From Spirosoma montaniterrae (lineage in GTDB: Bacteria; Bacteroidota; Bacteroidia; Cytophagales; Spirosomataceae), in the NCBI RefSeq assembly GCF_001988955.1, contig NZ_CP014263.1, positions 62,001-126,000 on the forward strand: 64,000 nt of DNA, given 5' to 3'. The notes under the pieces were generated by a model. That model worked only from the letters and a program-made list of their open reading frames with translations. It was not told the origin of the DNA and did not search any database. A program made the translations under genes and the position numbers. Positions within the stretch are counted from its first letter, which is position 1; each line of letters opens with the position of its first letter. Below, piece after piece: positions 45,099 through 53,586 of the stretch.

Positions 45099-45167
45099 AG
45101 TTGATGGTTGGGAGAGCCACAAGTTAAGCGAAAATTAGCGGGCGGGCTACTCAATCGCATATAATCG

Positions 45168-45175
45168 TAATTTTG
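45168..45175 (+). promoter_or_regulatory. -7 promoter element for the TolC-like gene
   Basis: TAATTTTG fully matches TAnnTTTG, 31 bp before ATG 45206. It lies in the gap between two genes that diverge. Confidence 0.5.
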
Positions 45176-45205
45176 ACCCAAATTGTCGTTGTCAATCGCC
45201 TGTCC

Positions 45206-46596
45206 ATGAAACTCAATCGTTACCTCGTTTTTCTTTTCTGTTTACCCTTTACGGCATTTGCGCAACAAACGCCAAATGCCATTCGGCGTGCTCAGCTTCG
45301 TACCTACACGATGGCGACCATTCCGCAATCGGGCGAAGTGTTGACATTGCAGGAAGCGCTACAGCAGGCTGTCGATAAAAATTATCAGGTTCGTATCAAC
45401 CGTTCGCAGGAGCAGATCGCCCGCAATAATTTTATAAAAGGCAACGCTGGTTATCTGCCCATTGTATCAGTAAACGGCAACTCGAGCGGGGGTTGCAAAG
45501 TGCCCGTCAGTCTTTTTTGCTGGGGCTGGCAACTGACCGTTCGTTTTTTAATGCATTTAACCGGACATCCAACACCGGAGTAAACGCGACCTATACGGTT
45601 TTTAATGGCTATGCCCGCTCGGCACTCTATACACAGTTGCGGCAGTTGGTGCAGGTAAGCACATTGACAACTCGTGCCAATATTGAAGCTACTATCGCCA
45701 ACGTAGCCACAGCTTATTACGACGTAGTGCGTCAGGTACAGCGACTTATTGCCTTTGAGCAGGCTCTCGATATATCGCGTGAGCGGCTTGAACTGGCCCG
45801 TGCCAACTATGAAGTGGGTACGCGCTCGAAGGTTGATTTTCTAAGCGCGCAAGTTGATTATAACACTGATAGCGCGGCTTTGTTGTCGCAGGATCAGTCA
45901 TTACGAAACGCCAAAATTATTTTGAACACACTGCTGATTCGCGATCCGCTAACTGCGTTTGCTGTACGCGATACAATTATTGCCCGGTCTAATTTACAGT
46001 TAACTCCGCTACAGGAATCGCTGACGGCCCGAAATCCATTATTAGCCTCAGCCGTTCTAAACCGAACACTGGCTGATATTGGTGTGCGGCTGGCTAATGC
46101 TCAACAGTTGCCCCTCATTACGGCGCAAGCCGGCTATAATTACCAATGGATTGACAATCAGGGTGGATTTGGTATTCGTACAGGGCGTACCTGGGGGCCA
46201 ACCTACAACATACAGGCTACTATTCCCATCTTCAACGGCTACAACCTGAAACGGCAGATTCAGAATGCGCGTGTGAATACCCTGATTGCCGAAAGCCAGG
46301 AAGCTGATCAGCGGCTACAACTGCAATCGGCTCTGGCGCAAACGTACCAGACCTACGCCAATAGCCTGGCCCTGCTGAACCTCGAAGTACAAAACAACGA
46401 ACTGGCGAATCAAAACGTAGACATCGCCTATGACCGGTATCGTATCGGAAACTCTAACTTCGTTGAATTTCGTGACGTACAGCGCAATGCCATCAATGCG
46501 CAAACCCGGCTGATTGAGGCTGAGTTTAACGCCAAAGCTGCCGAAATAGAATTACTTCGACTTAGCAGCACCATTACGCAGGAACTGGGCCTGTAG
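45206..46596 (+). CDS. TolC-family outer membrane efflux protein, frameshifted at a G5 run
   Basis: Outer-membrane channel of drug/metal efflux or type I secretion systems; 463 residues once repaired. ATG 45206 gives a signal peptide (MKLNRYLVFLFCLPFTAFA). The reading frame is correct through LTLQEALQQAVDKNYQVRIN and GYLPIVSVNGNSS. It is then lost at the G5 tract 45488-45492. One added G restores NSSGGLQSARQSFLLGLATD and continues to 46596, where the repeated OEP helices lie (YDVVRQVQRLIAFEQALDIS; GVRLANAQQLPLITAQAGYN; NTLIAESQEADQRLQLQSAL). Without repair the first frame ends at 45583. No membrane-fusion or RND pump gene is adjacent, so the partner is elsewhere. Confidence 0.85.
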
Positions 46597-46663
46597 GCAG
46601 TTGGTAGCCAAAAGTAGTTCGCAAAGACAACGCCCCCGAAAACCGCAATTAACTACAGATTAC

Positions 46664-47356
46664 ATGCAGGAACCCGTTCAGCCTTTCGATTGGCAGCGTA
46701 TTCTGATCGACCAGTTTCCGTGGACGTATCTCGGCGAGGTAGCGTTTCGAACGGTTTTCATGTTCGTCGTACTGCTCACGGCTCTCACCGTTTCCGGGAA
46801 GCGTGAAGTTCGTCAACTGTCTGTTTACGAACTGGTTTTGCTGATTGGTCTTGGCTCGGCGGCTGGCGATCCGATGTTTTATCACGATGTGCCGCTGAGT
46901 TCGGCAGTGGTGGTGTTCACGGTAATTATGGGGTGCTACAAACTGGTAACATACATCAGTGACCGCAACAAACGCATACGCCAGACACTCGAAGGCAAAC
47001 CCGTTTACGTGATAGAAAACGGTTGCATATTGATCGATAACTTCGACCGCGAAGACCTGACATTAGACGAACTGATGTCGGACCTGCGCGTCGAAGGTAT
47101 CGAGCAGTTGGGGGAGGTACGAACGGCTATCCGGGAGCCAAACGGCCAGTTGAGTGTATTTCGGTTTAAGGCTGAAGAGACTCGGAAAGGATTACCGATT
47201 TTGCCAAAACTTTTCGACAAGCACACCGACCACGTTCAGGAACCGGGCAGCTATGCCTGCTGCACGTGCGGGTACGTACAAACCTTCGACAAGCCCGCTC
47301 AACAACCGCCCTGCCCAACCTGTAGTAATCCCGTTTGGGTAGAAGCCGCTGATTAA
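46664..47356 (+). CDS. DUF421 (YetF/YcaP-like) membrane protein with C-terminal zinc ribbon
   Basis: Inner-membrane protein of 230 residues from ATG 46664; a longer TTG start at 46601 is possible. Three TM helices (about 20-105; FRTVFMFVVLLTALTVSGKR, VYELVLLIGLGSAAGDPMFY, AVVVFTVIMGCYKLVTYISD) precede a cytoplasmic DUF421 domain. That domain has KPVYVIENGCILIDNFDRED, LTLDELMSDLRVEG and EVRTAIREPNGQLSVFRFK. The last 40 residues hold CCTCGYVQTF and PPCPTCSNPVWVEA, a CxxC...CxxC zinc ribbon not part of the family core. Function is unknown. It ends 1 bp from the convergent topoisomerase stop. Confidence 0.87.
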   Translation: MQEPVQPFDWQRILIDQFPWTYLGEVAFRTVFMFVVLLTALTVSGKREVRQLSVYELVLLIGLGSAAGDPMFYHDVPLSSAVVVFTVIMGCYKLVTYISDRNKRIRQTLEGKPVYVIENGCILIDNFDREDLTLDELMSDLRVEGIEQLGEVRTAIREPNGQLSVFRFKAEETRKGLPILPKLFDKHTDHVQEPGSYACCTCGYVQTFDKPAQQPPCPTCSNPVWVEAAD

Positions 47357-47357
47357 G

Positions 47358-48515
47358 TCAGGCAACCGCTTTCTTTACCGACCGGCTTTTCGCAGTCGTT
47401 TTTACCTGATCTTTCAGAAACCGTAGCAACAGCTTTTCAACGCCGTCGAGGCCGTGCGGGCTGGTTTGGCGAAAGCGGGATTTTTGCCGAATATACGGGT
47501 TTAAATCCTGGCATTCGTAGGCGTCAAGCACTTGTGGGTGCACATAGTGTTTTCGGCAAACGGTGCGCGTATTGCCCAGCCGATGCGCTACGTCATCTAA
47601 CACCGTATTGACATTCTTTTTCAATTCTTTTTCAGTTTCGCAGGGTTCCAGATCAACCAATAGCCGGAGCGCATTGACGGTGCCCGCCCATGTCCGAAAA
47701 TCTTTGGCCGAAAAATCATCGCCCATCGTTTCGCGCAGGTAGTTGTTCACCATACCGGAGTCAATAGAATGCCGGTCGCCGTTAGCGTCGAAGTACTGAA
47801 ACAGTTCTTTACCCGGAATATCGCGACAGGCTTTCACTAACCGCGACAGTCGGCGGTCGTGCAGTGTAATATCGTGGTATATGCCTTTTTTGCCTTTGAA
47901 GCTAAATTGTACTTCGGTGCCGTTGGCCTTTACATGCCGATCTTTGAGCGTGGTTAGCCCATAGGAGCCGTACTCTTTTTCGTAGGCCGCATTACCTACC
48001 CGAATCAGGGTTTGTTCCATTACGCTCAGTGCGATGGCAATTACTTTTTCGCGGGTTAGTTCGCGTGCTTTCAGGTCTTTGTGCAGTCGTTCGCGGAGTA
48101 GGGGCAGGGCGTCGCCAAACGCTACCATGCGAAAGAATTTTGTTTCGCTCCGAATGGCATTCCAATTGGCATGATACCGATATTGTTTGCGATTTTTAGT
48201 GTCGATGCCGGTAGCCTGTAAATGACTATTTGCTTTCGGGCTAATCCATACGCGTTCCCAGGCTGGTGGCAGAGCCATGCTGCGGATACGGGTCAGTAAA
48301 TCATCGTCGGTAATTTCTTCGCCATTCGGGGCAATGTAAGTAAAACGGTCGCCTGCACGTTGGCGGCTGATACCGGGCGTAGTATCGTTTATGTACACGA
48401 GCCGGGCCGCCCGAGCCGCTTTCACCGGGTCATGTGCCAGTTCTAATAAGTCCACAATCGTTGAGTTTTGTGGAGTAACTATTTGTTCGGACGATTGGTT
48501 ATGGGCACGCGCCAC
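47358..48515 (-). CDS. Type IB DNA topoisomerase (poxvirus-like)
   Basis: Enzyme of 385 residues that nicks and reseals one strand through a 3'-phosphotyrosine. It has DPVKAARAARLVYINDTTPG and the N-terminal Topo_Ib domain (LPPAWERVWISPKANSHLQA), then QYRYHANWNAIRSETKFFRM (about 112-131). The catalytic domain has ERVGNAAYE-like IRVGNAAYEKEYGSYGLTTL, FKGKKGIYHDITLHDRRLSR, DFRTWAGTVNALRLL, and the active Tyr in RKHYVHP (Tyr about 324). The start is unsettled: GTG 48515 overlaps the upstream gene by 37 nt, while an in-frame GTG at 48455 begins after it. Bacterial Topo IB genes are scattered, often acquired, so the physiological role is uncertain. Confidence 0.95.
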   Translation of the reverse strand: MARAHNQSSEQIVTPQNSTIVDLLELAHDPVKAARAARLVYINDTTPGISRQRAGDRFTYIAPNGEEITDDDLLTRIRSMALPPAWERVWISPKANSHLQATGIDTKNRKQYRYHANWNAIRSETKFFRMVAFGDALPLLRERLHKDLKARELTREKVIAIALSVMEQTLIRVGNAAYEKEYGSYGLTTLKDRHVKANGTEVQFSFKGKKGIYHDITLHDRRLSRLVKACRDIPGKELFQYFDANGDRHSIDSGMVNNYLRETMGDDFSAKDFRTWAGTVNALRLLVDLEPCETEKELKKNVNTVLDDVAHRLGNTRTVCRKHYVHPQVLDAYECQDLNPYIRQKSRFRQTSPHGLDGVEKLLLRFLKDQVKTTAKSRSVKKAVA

Positions 48516-49084
48516 TCGGCAGCTTTGCCAAAAAACCAGAGTGCCAGCGCGGTGATATAGTGAAAAAAATCGGTGGGGTGCATCAGGCTGTTAAACGCAT
48601 CAGCTTTTGTACTCAGGCCCATCATCATCGCGGCCAGCACGACCCACAACCCCCGCTTATTGCGCTGAAGCAATGCAAACACCGCCAGCAGCATCAGAAT
48701 CAGAATACCCAGCGACGGAACAACGGGGGTGAATACGCGCACGTCGGGCAGGAGCAAGCCTACAAAGAGCAGTAGTCCAAAAACAACCGTGGCTATAAAC
48801 GAGGTGAGCGATAGCGTTTGCTGATTCAGCAGGGCATACACCGCCGTAACAACGCAGACCACACCAAGACTATCAGACAGCACGATCATCGACTGGTGCA
48901 GCGACTCGAGCGACTGGTTGCCAGCATACAGCAGAACGCCAGTAAGGGCAGCTAAGGAAGTTATGAGCAAAAAAAAGCCCCAAAGCAGGCGGTTGAACAA
49001 TGAGATACGCCCGAAGAAATGCCAGAACACGCCAACGCCTGCCCCAGCCAGAACGAAGCCAGAGACAATGTGTGAAAAAATCAT
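48479..49084 (-). CDS. Small polytopic membrane protein of unknown function
   Basis: Membrane protein of 201 residues from ATG 49084 (MIFSHIVSGFVLAGAGVGVF); a 13-residue longer start at 49123 is possible. About six TM helices are seen (LLWGFFLLITSLAALTGVLL; SLGVVCVVTAVYALLN; SFIATVVFGLLLFVGLLLPD; LGILILMLLAVFALLQRNKR; GLWVVLAAMMMGLSTKADAF). A conserved-looking HPTDFFHYITALALWFFGKA sits near the C-terminus. It resembles DUF6962-like hypothetical proteins of Bacteroidota, but I am not certain of the family. It overlaps or abuts topoisomerase IB on the same strand. Confidence 0.6.
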   Translation of the reverse strand: MIFSHIVSGFVLAGAGVGVFWHFFGRISLFNRLLWGFFLLITSLAALTGVLLYAGNQSLESLHQSMIVLSDSLGVVCVVTAVYALLNQQTLSLTSFIATVVFGLLLFVGLLLPDVRVFTPVVPSLGILILMLLAVFALLQRNKRGLWVVLAAMMMGLSTKADAFNSLMHPTDFFHYITALALWFFGKAAEWRVPITNRPNK

Positions 49085-49107
49085 CACGTAATTTACGAAG
49101 TTTAGCC

Positions 49108-49115
49108 TACTTTTG
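49108..49115 (+). promoter_or_regulatory. -7 promoter element upstream of sucD
   Basis: TACTTTTG matches TAnnTTTG; the implied leader before ATG 49218 is about 95 nt. It overlaps the 5' end of the divergent membrane protein gene. Confidence 0.4.
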
Positions 49116-49217
49116 CCCAACATTTTTCTGGAGGTTAAAAGCCTTTAAAAGGTTCTAAGTACTTGGAGCGTAGTACAGAAAAATGTTAACCGCATCGCCA
49201 ACGATTAACAAACCGTC

Positions 49218-50093
49218 ATGAGTGTTTTAGTCAACAAAGACTCCAAAGTTATCGTCCAGGGCTTTACTGGCTCGGAGGGCAGTTTCCACGCCCAGCAGAT
49301 GATCGAATACGGCACCAACGTGGTTGGGGGCGTAACGCCCGGCAAAGGTGGTCAAACACACCTCGACCGGCCTGTGTTCAATACCGTTGAACAGGCTGTT
49401 GAACAGGCCGGTGCCAATGTGTCGATTATTTTTGTACCGCCCGCTTTTGCTGCCGATGCCATTATGGAAGCAGCCGACGCCGGTATTAAGGTCATTATCT
49501 GCATCACCGAGGGCATTCCTACCGAAGATATGGTGGCGGTGAAAAACTACATCAGCGATAAAGACGTGCGGCTGATTGGCCCCAACTGCCCCGGCGTTAT
49601 GACGGCAGAAGAATGCAAAGTAGGTATCATGCCGGGTTTTATTTTCAAGAAAGGCACCGTTGGTATTGTTTCAAAATCAGGTACGCTGACCTATGAAGCC
49701 GTTGACCAACTGACCAAAGCCGGTTTGGGCCAAAGCACGGCCATCGGTATCGGTGGCGACCCCATCATTGGCACTACGACCAAAGAAGCTGTTGAACTGC
49801 TCATGAACGACCCCGAAACCGAAGCTATCGTGATGATTGGCGAAATCGGTGGCGGTATGGAAGCCGAAGCCGCCCGCTGGATTAAAGCCGACGGCAACCG
49901 CAAACCCGTTGTAGGCTTTATTGCCGGTCAAACCGCGCCAAAAGGTCGTCGGATGGGCCACGCCGGAGCTATCGTCGGTGGAGCCGACGATACGGCAGCC
50001 GCAAAAATGGCGATTATGCGCGAGTGCGGTATTCATGTGGTTGAATCGCCCGCCCTTATCGGCGACACCATGCTGAAAGCATTGGGGAAATAG
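49218..50093 (+). CDS. sucD: Succinyl-CoA ligase alpha subunit SucD
   Basis: TCA-cycle enzyme subunit of 291 residues that carries the phospho-histidine. The CoA-binding Rossmann domain is at the start ([40 protein letters not shown]). [10 protein letters not shown] (about 127-136) and [12 protein letters not shown] follow, then [19 protein letters not shown]. The phosphorylated His is in GHAGAIVGG (about 248). Length and motifs are usual. The beta subunit sucC is not adjacent, as is common in Bacteroidota. It is followed 4 bp later by a 37-bp-arm inverted repeat that overlaps the next gene. Confidence 0.98.
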   Translation: MSVLVNKDSKVIVQGFTGSEGSFHAQQMIEYGTNVVGGVTPGKGGQTHLDRPVFNTVEQAVEQAGANVSIIFVPPAFAADAIMEAADAGIKVIICITEGIPTEDMVAVKNYISDKDVRLIGPNCPGVMTAEECKVGIMPGFIFKKGTVGIVSKSGTLTYEAVDQLTKAGLGQSTAIGIGGDPIIGTTTKEAVELLMNDPETEAIVMIGEIGGGMEAEAARWIKADGNRKPVVGFIAGQTAPKGRRMGHAGAIVGGADDTAAAKMAIMRECGIHVVESPALIGDTMLKALGK

Positions 50094-50096
50094 TTG

Positions 50097-50200
50097 AGTG
50101 AAAAATGAAAAATGAAAAGTGCTTAATGAAAAATGTCAAGCGTTGGTTTATCCGAGTCTTACTTTTTTCATTAAGCACTTTTCATTTTTCATTTTTCACT
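50097..50200. repeat. AT-rich inverted repeat (37-bp perfect arms) inside the start of the DUF4271 gene
   Basis: Arms 50097-50133 and 50164-50200 are exact complements with a 30-bp loop. The arm is a run of GAAAAAT-type units (AGTGAAAAATGAAAAATGAA and so on). Arm 1 holds three candidate ATGs of the downstream gene, and arm 2 encodes STFHFSFFT of its signal peptide. Confidence 0.9.
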
Positions 50201-51313
50201 TTAGCGCAGTCGCGCACAACGGGCATTGGCCCCGGTGGTCGTTTCGATCCAATTTATTCCTTTCAGGACGATTTTTTAGTGTACGACGAAGCTACCAAAG
50301 CTTATGTGCCGTACATTCTTGAGCAGCACGCCGACCAAACGGCCCTTAGTGCATTTGTCGATTTAGAGAGTAATCGGCGGTACAGCCTGCTTATCGCCAC
50401 CCAACAAGATGGGTATCTGTTTATCAATGCAGCGTTGAAGCGGAAACTACGGGCTGGTCAGTGGCAGGTTCTCTCTATCGACAGTCTGTATCGGGCCTAT
50501 CGAACGCCGGAGATTTTTATTACGCTCTATGGCGCACCGGGCCTGATCGATAAGCAACTGCTGATTGCTCACCCGCGCTCGGCCACCCAGAAACCCATCG
50601 TACTGCGCGACGATAATCTGAGCGTTCGGCCTCGCCCTGTTTCTATCTATGACGATTTTCTGAGTGCCGGGCTGGTTTTTTTGCTGGCTACGCACGCTTT
50701 TTTATTCTCATTTTACCGACGGGCCTTTCTTCGCTTCTACAACCCGCGTGATTTGCTGTCGTTGCGGGCGCAGGAAGAATCATTTTTAATAAATCGTCCG
50801 CTGAGCAGTACCAATAATCTGTTCGTGCTGAATCTGAGTTTTTTGCTGGCTTACCTAATTATCTTCGTGCAGAGCCGTAACGTAGACGTGTTTGCGTCGC
50901 GGACACTGCTGCTGGGGAGTCAGCCGTTTCTGGCTTTGCTGGGCGAGTTTTTGTTGTTAACGGTCGTAACCTTTCTGGCATTACTGGGTAAATACGTAGC
51001 TCTGGAGGTAATTGGCAGTTTATATCGGTTGCCATCCATTATCAATATACATTACTTTAAAGTGCTGCAGTCGTCTATGCTGTTCTTCTCCGGCATGACG
51101 TTCGTGCTGGTCGTGGTTGCTTACAACTGGTCGGCTGCTTCGTGGTCGGCGAGTACGCTTTTACTGCCGCTGATTGGCTTTTATATAGCTCGGCTGGCCT
51201 TGCTTTACCTCGTTATCCGGGTAGTTGAACCTATCAAGAATCTCTATTTATTTTCGTATCTTTGCATCGTTGAATTGGTTCCGCTTATCATAGGACTGCG
51301 ATTTGCGCTATGA
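50126..51313 (+). CDS. DUF4271 domain membrane protein
   Basis: Protein of 395 residues from ATG 50126 (MKNVKRWFIRVLLFSLSTFH); an ATG at 50105 adds 7 residues and is equally open. It has an N-terminal signal peptide (ending about LAQS), a periplasmic beta-rich region (about 30-160), and about seven TM helices in the second half (from FLSAGLVFLLATHAFLFSFY through NLYLFSYLCIVELVPLIIGL), the DUF4271 domain. This family is Bacteroidota-restricted and of unknown function, and is regularly found just upstream of a HemD-like gene, as here. Part of its signal peptide is written by an inverted-repeat arm. Its stop lies in a small hairpin before hemD. Confidence 0.85.
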   Translation: MKNVKRWFIRVLLFSLSTFHFSFFTLAQSRTTGIGPGGRFDPIYSFQDDFLVYDEATKAYVPYILEQHADQTALSAFVDLESNRRYSLLIATQQDGYLFINAALKRKLRAGQWQVLSIDSLYRAYRTPEIFITLYGAPGLIDKQLLIAHPRSATQKPIVLRDDNLSVRPRPVSIYDDFLSAGLVFLLATHAFLFSFYRRAFLRFYNPRDLLSLRAQEESFLINRPLSSTNNLFVLNLSFLLAYLIIFVQSRNVDVFASRTLLLGSQPFLALLGEFLLLTVVTFLALLGKYVALEVIGSLYRLPSIINIHYFKVLQSSMLFFSGMTFVLVVVAYNWSAASWSASTLLLPLIGFYIARLALLYLVIRVVEPIKNLYLFSYLCIVELVPLIIGLRFAL

Positions 51314-51315
51314 TA
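51257..51315 (+). promoter_or_regulatory. Internal -7 promoter element and hairpin before hemD
   Basis: TATCTTTG (51257-51264) within the 3' end of the DUF4271 gene fully matches TAnnTTTG. TATCATAG (51286-51293) pairs with CTATGATA (51308-51315) around a 14-nt loop; the stem covers the DUF4271 stop codon and ends 2 bp before ATG 51318. Translation of DUF4271 through the stem would open it for hemD. Confidence 0.45.
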
Positions 51316-51317
51316 GG

Positions 51318-52139
51318 ATGTTTTCTGTCAGTAAAGAGTCAATGAACGAAACCAGCATGCAAGCCACCGAAGCGGGGGTTGTTGACCGGCTCAAGCCCGT
51401 AAAACGGCTATTAGTTACGCAATCCCGGCCTGCCGACGAGAAATCGCCCTATTTTGATTTAGTAAGCAAGTACGATCTTCAAATAGATTTTCGTCCATTT
51501 ATCGAAATTCAGGGCGTTTCGGCCAAAGATTTTCGGAAGCAGAAGGTGAATATTCTGGCACATACGGCTATTATTTTTACCAGCCGAAATGCCATAGACC
51601 ACTTTTTCCGCATCTGTCAGGAAAGCCGAATCGAGGTCCCTGCCGATATGAAGTACTTCTGTATTTCAGAGCAGACGGCCAACTATCTTCAGAAGTACAT
51701 CGTCATTCGAAAACGGAAAATCTTTAACGGGACCAAAACCGCTACCGAACTGTTCGACCTGATCAAGAAGCATAAAACAGAGAAGTTTCTGTTTCCCTGC
51801 TCGAACATCCGGCGCAACGACATTCCTGAATTTATGGATACCAGTAGTCTGCACTTCACGGAGGCCGTGATGTACGAAACGGTACCCACTGATTTGTCGG
51901 ACCTGGCTATTCAGAGTTATGACATCATTGCGTTTTTCAGCCCGTCGGGCGTGTCGTCGCTGATGAGTAACTTCCCTGAATTTAAGCAGAATGGCACTCG
52001 TTTGGCTGCCTTTGGCCCCACAACGGCTAAAGCCATTGTAGAAGCCGGGCTAACGCTCGACATTGAAGCTCCGTTGCCCAACGCACCTTCTATGACGGGA
52101 GCACTGGATTTATATATCAAGAAAGCTAACAATCAGTAA
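51318..52139 (+). CDS. hemD: Uroporphyrinogen-III synthase family protein (HemD-like)
   Basis: Cytoplasmic haem-pathway enzyme that closes and flips hydroxymethylbilane; 273 residues from ATG 51318, or 265 from ATG 51342 (MNETSMQATE). The two-lobed HemD fold is seen from sparse conserved blocks: VKRLLVTQSRPADEKSPYFD, LAHTAIIFTSRNAIDHFF (about 85-100), KTATELFDLIKKHKTEKFLF, YETVPTDL, IAFFSPSGVSSLM (about 205-217) and RLAAFGPTTAKAIVEAGL. HemD is weakly conserved, so the family call rests on this order plus the DUF4271 neighbour. A terminator hairpin follows. Confidence 0.88.
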   Translation: MFSVSKESMNETSMQATEAGVVDRLKPVKRLLVTQSRPADEKSPYFDLVSKYDLQIDFRPFIEIQGVSAKDFRKQKVNILAHTAIIFTSRNAIDHFFRICQESRIEVPADMKYFCISEQTANYLQKYIVIRKRKIFNGTKTATELFDLIKKHKTEKFLFPCSNIRRNDIPEFMDTSSLHFTEAVMYETVPTDLSDLAIQSYDIIAFFSPSGVSSLMSNFPEFKQNGTRLAAFGPTTAKAIVEAGLTLDIEAPLPNAPSMTGALDLYIKKANNQ

Positions 52140-52156
52140 GAACTGGTGGTTAATTG

Positions 52157-52215
52157 AAGGCTGATTTGCCGAAGCCGCGCCGATTGGTTCGCTTGTGGTA
52201 TTCAGCCTTTATTTT
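52157..52215 (+). terminator. Terminator after hemD
   Basis: AAGGCTGA (52157-52164) pairs with TCAGCCTT (52202-52209), followed by TATTTTT. The loop is long (37 nt) and contains a small GC-rich stem, so strength is uncertain. Confidence 0.5.
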
Positions 52216-52306
52216 TGTTCAATATTTTGCGGTTGTGGGCGTTTAATTGTAAACTGTGGCGTGGAGGGCAAATGCTCTGGCCATAACGCTTTACTGCTCC
52301 TGTTGT

Positions 52307-53275
52307 ATGACTCGCACACTCTACGTAGCTACGTCGTTTCTGATGGTTTTTGCCCATACCGCGCTGGCACAGCAAGACCCGCAGCTTAGCCTGTACATGT
52401 ATAATCCGATCTATTATAACCCGGCAGCGGCTGGGTCGGAGGGCGTGTCGCGGGTACAGATTACGCACCGATCACAGTATCTGGGCTATCAGACCAACGT
52501 GGGCGATCCGGGCGGTGGGCAAAATACGCAGGTGGTGTCGTTCAACATGCCGCTCAATGGCATCAAAAGCGGTATTGGCGTATATGCCATGAATGACGTA
52601 TTCGGGCCGTCGATCAATCAATCGGTACAACTGTCCTATGCTTACCGGCTTACATTGAAAAGTGGCGTGTTGGCCTTTGGCGTTCAGGCTGGTATGTTCA
52701 ACAGGGGTTACGATTTTGGGCAGTTTCGTCCTGGCGAACCCGGAGATCCTACCATTCCAACCGGGCGTATCAATCAATTCAGGCCTGATTTGGGCGCGGG
52801 TGTATACTACAATACAACCGATTACTGGATTGGCATAAGCTCGATGCACCTGAATGGGGCCACTTATAACTATATTGCCGACCGTTCGACGGAGGGGGCT
52901 AATGGTAAAACATACCTGACTGCCGGGTATCGGCTGGGCCTGACCTATGATATTGATATTCAGCCTTCACTGTTACTGGCCTATAGTGCTCGTGAAGGAA
53001 TTCGAGGGTCAACGGCAACCGCCAATTTGCTGGCTACCTATGCCAACCGCATCTGGGCAGGAGCTGGTTATCGGTTTGGGGATGCCATTATGATTACAGG
53101 AGGTATTAATCTCATGCGTAACAATGCTCTGCGCGTTGGCTACGCGCTCGATCTTGTGGCAGGCGGAGCCAGTACTAAAAGTGCTACGTCGCACGAATTT
53201 TTACTCGCTTATGCGCTGCCTACGTCTGATGGTCGTAAAAAGCCCATTGTGCGTACACCCCGCTTCCGGTATTAA
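52307..53275 (+). CDS. porP: PorP/SprF family type IX secretion outer membrane protein
   Basis: Outer-membrane beta-barrel of 322 residues from ATG 52307 (MTRTLYVATSFLMVFAHTAL signal peptide). The family hallmark DPQLSLYMYNPIYYNPAAAG occurs at the mature N-terminus (about 22-41). It is followed by VQITHRSQYLGYQ and by strand pairs such as GIGVYAMNDVFGPSINQSVQ and YWIGISSMHLNGATYNY. PorP/SprF proteins anchor type IX secretion parts and surface adhesins. Placement directly before gldKLMN matches the porPKLMN order known from Porphyromonas. Whether it is the core PorP or an effector-linked SprF paralogue is unresolved. Confidence 0.92.
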   Translation: MTRTLYVATSFLMVFAHTALAQQDPQLSLYMYNPIYYNPAAAGSEGVSRVQITHRSQYLGYQTNVGDPGGGQNTQVVSFNMPLNGIKSGIGVYAMNDVFGPSINQSVQLSYAYRLTLKSGVLAFGVQAGMFNRGYDFGQFRPGEPGDPTIPTGRINQFRPDLGAGVYYNTTDYWIGISSMHLNGATYNYIADRSTEGANGKTYLTAGYRLGLTYDIDIQPSLLLAYSAREGIRGSTATANLLATYANRIWAGAGYRFGDAIMITGGINLMRNNALRVGYALDLVAGGASTKSATSHEFLLAYALPTSDGRKKPIVRTPRFRY

Positions 53276-53414
53276 TGCCTGATATGTATTGACGCTGGTA
53301 ATGCAGGTACAACAAAATCCGTATAAATCAGATCAATCGTTGATTTACCGTATTGATCGGCGGTAAATCAATTTTTTGGCAGTATTCTTGTTAGGCAGAT
53401 TGCTGTCGACACGT

Positions 53415-53422
53415 TAATTTTG
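53415..53422 (+). promoter_or_regulatory. -7 promoter element in the porP-gldK gap
   Basis: TAATTTTG fully matches TAnnTTTG in the 311-bp gap 53276-53586. It suggests gldKLMN can be transcribed apart from porP with a leader of about 155 nt. The rest of the gap holds a 31-codon open frame at 53453-53548 without support, and nothing else I can identify. Confidence 0.4.
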
Positions 53423-53586
53423 GTAGATTAGCCAGTCTAATCAGTTGAGTACATGCAGCATCTGGTCAAACTTTGGAGCAAAAGGCTTACGGAAACTAAA
53501 TCCGCAGGCTCAATTACATACAATAACCAAACAGAATTTCGTTTCTAAATCGGTCTCGCACAAGAAGCAGGAAAAAATAGCCTACA

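Noticed and set aside
53453..53548. 31-codon open frame before gldK
   Set aside because: No family likeness or clear ribosome-binding context; kept only as a note in the intergenic entry.
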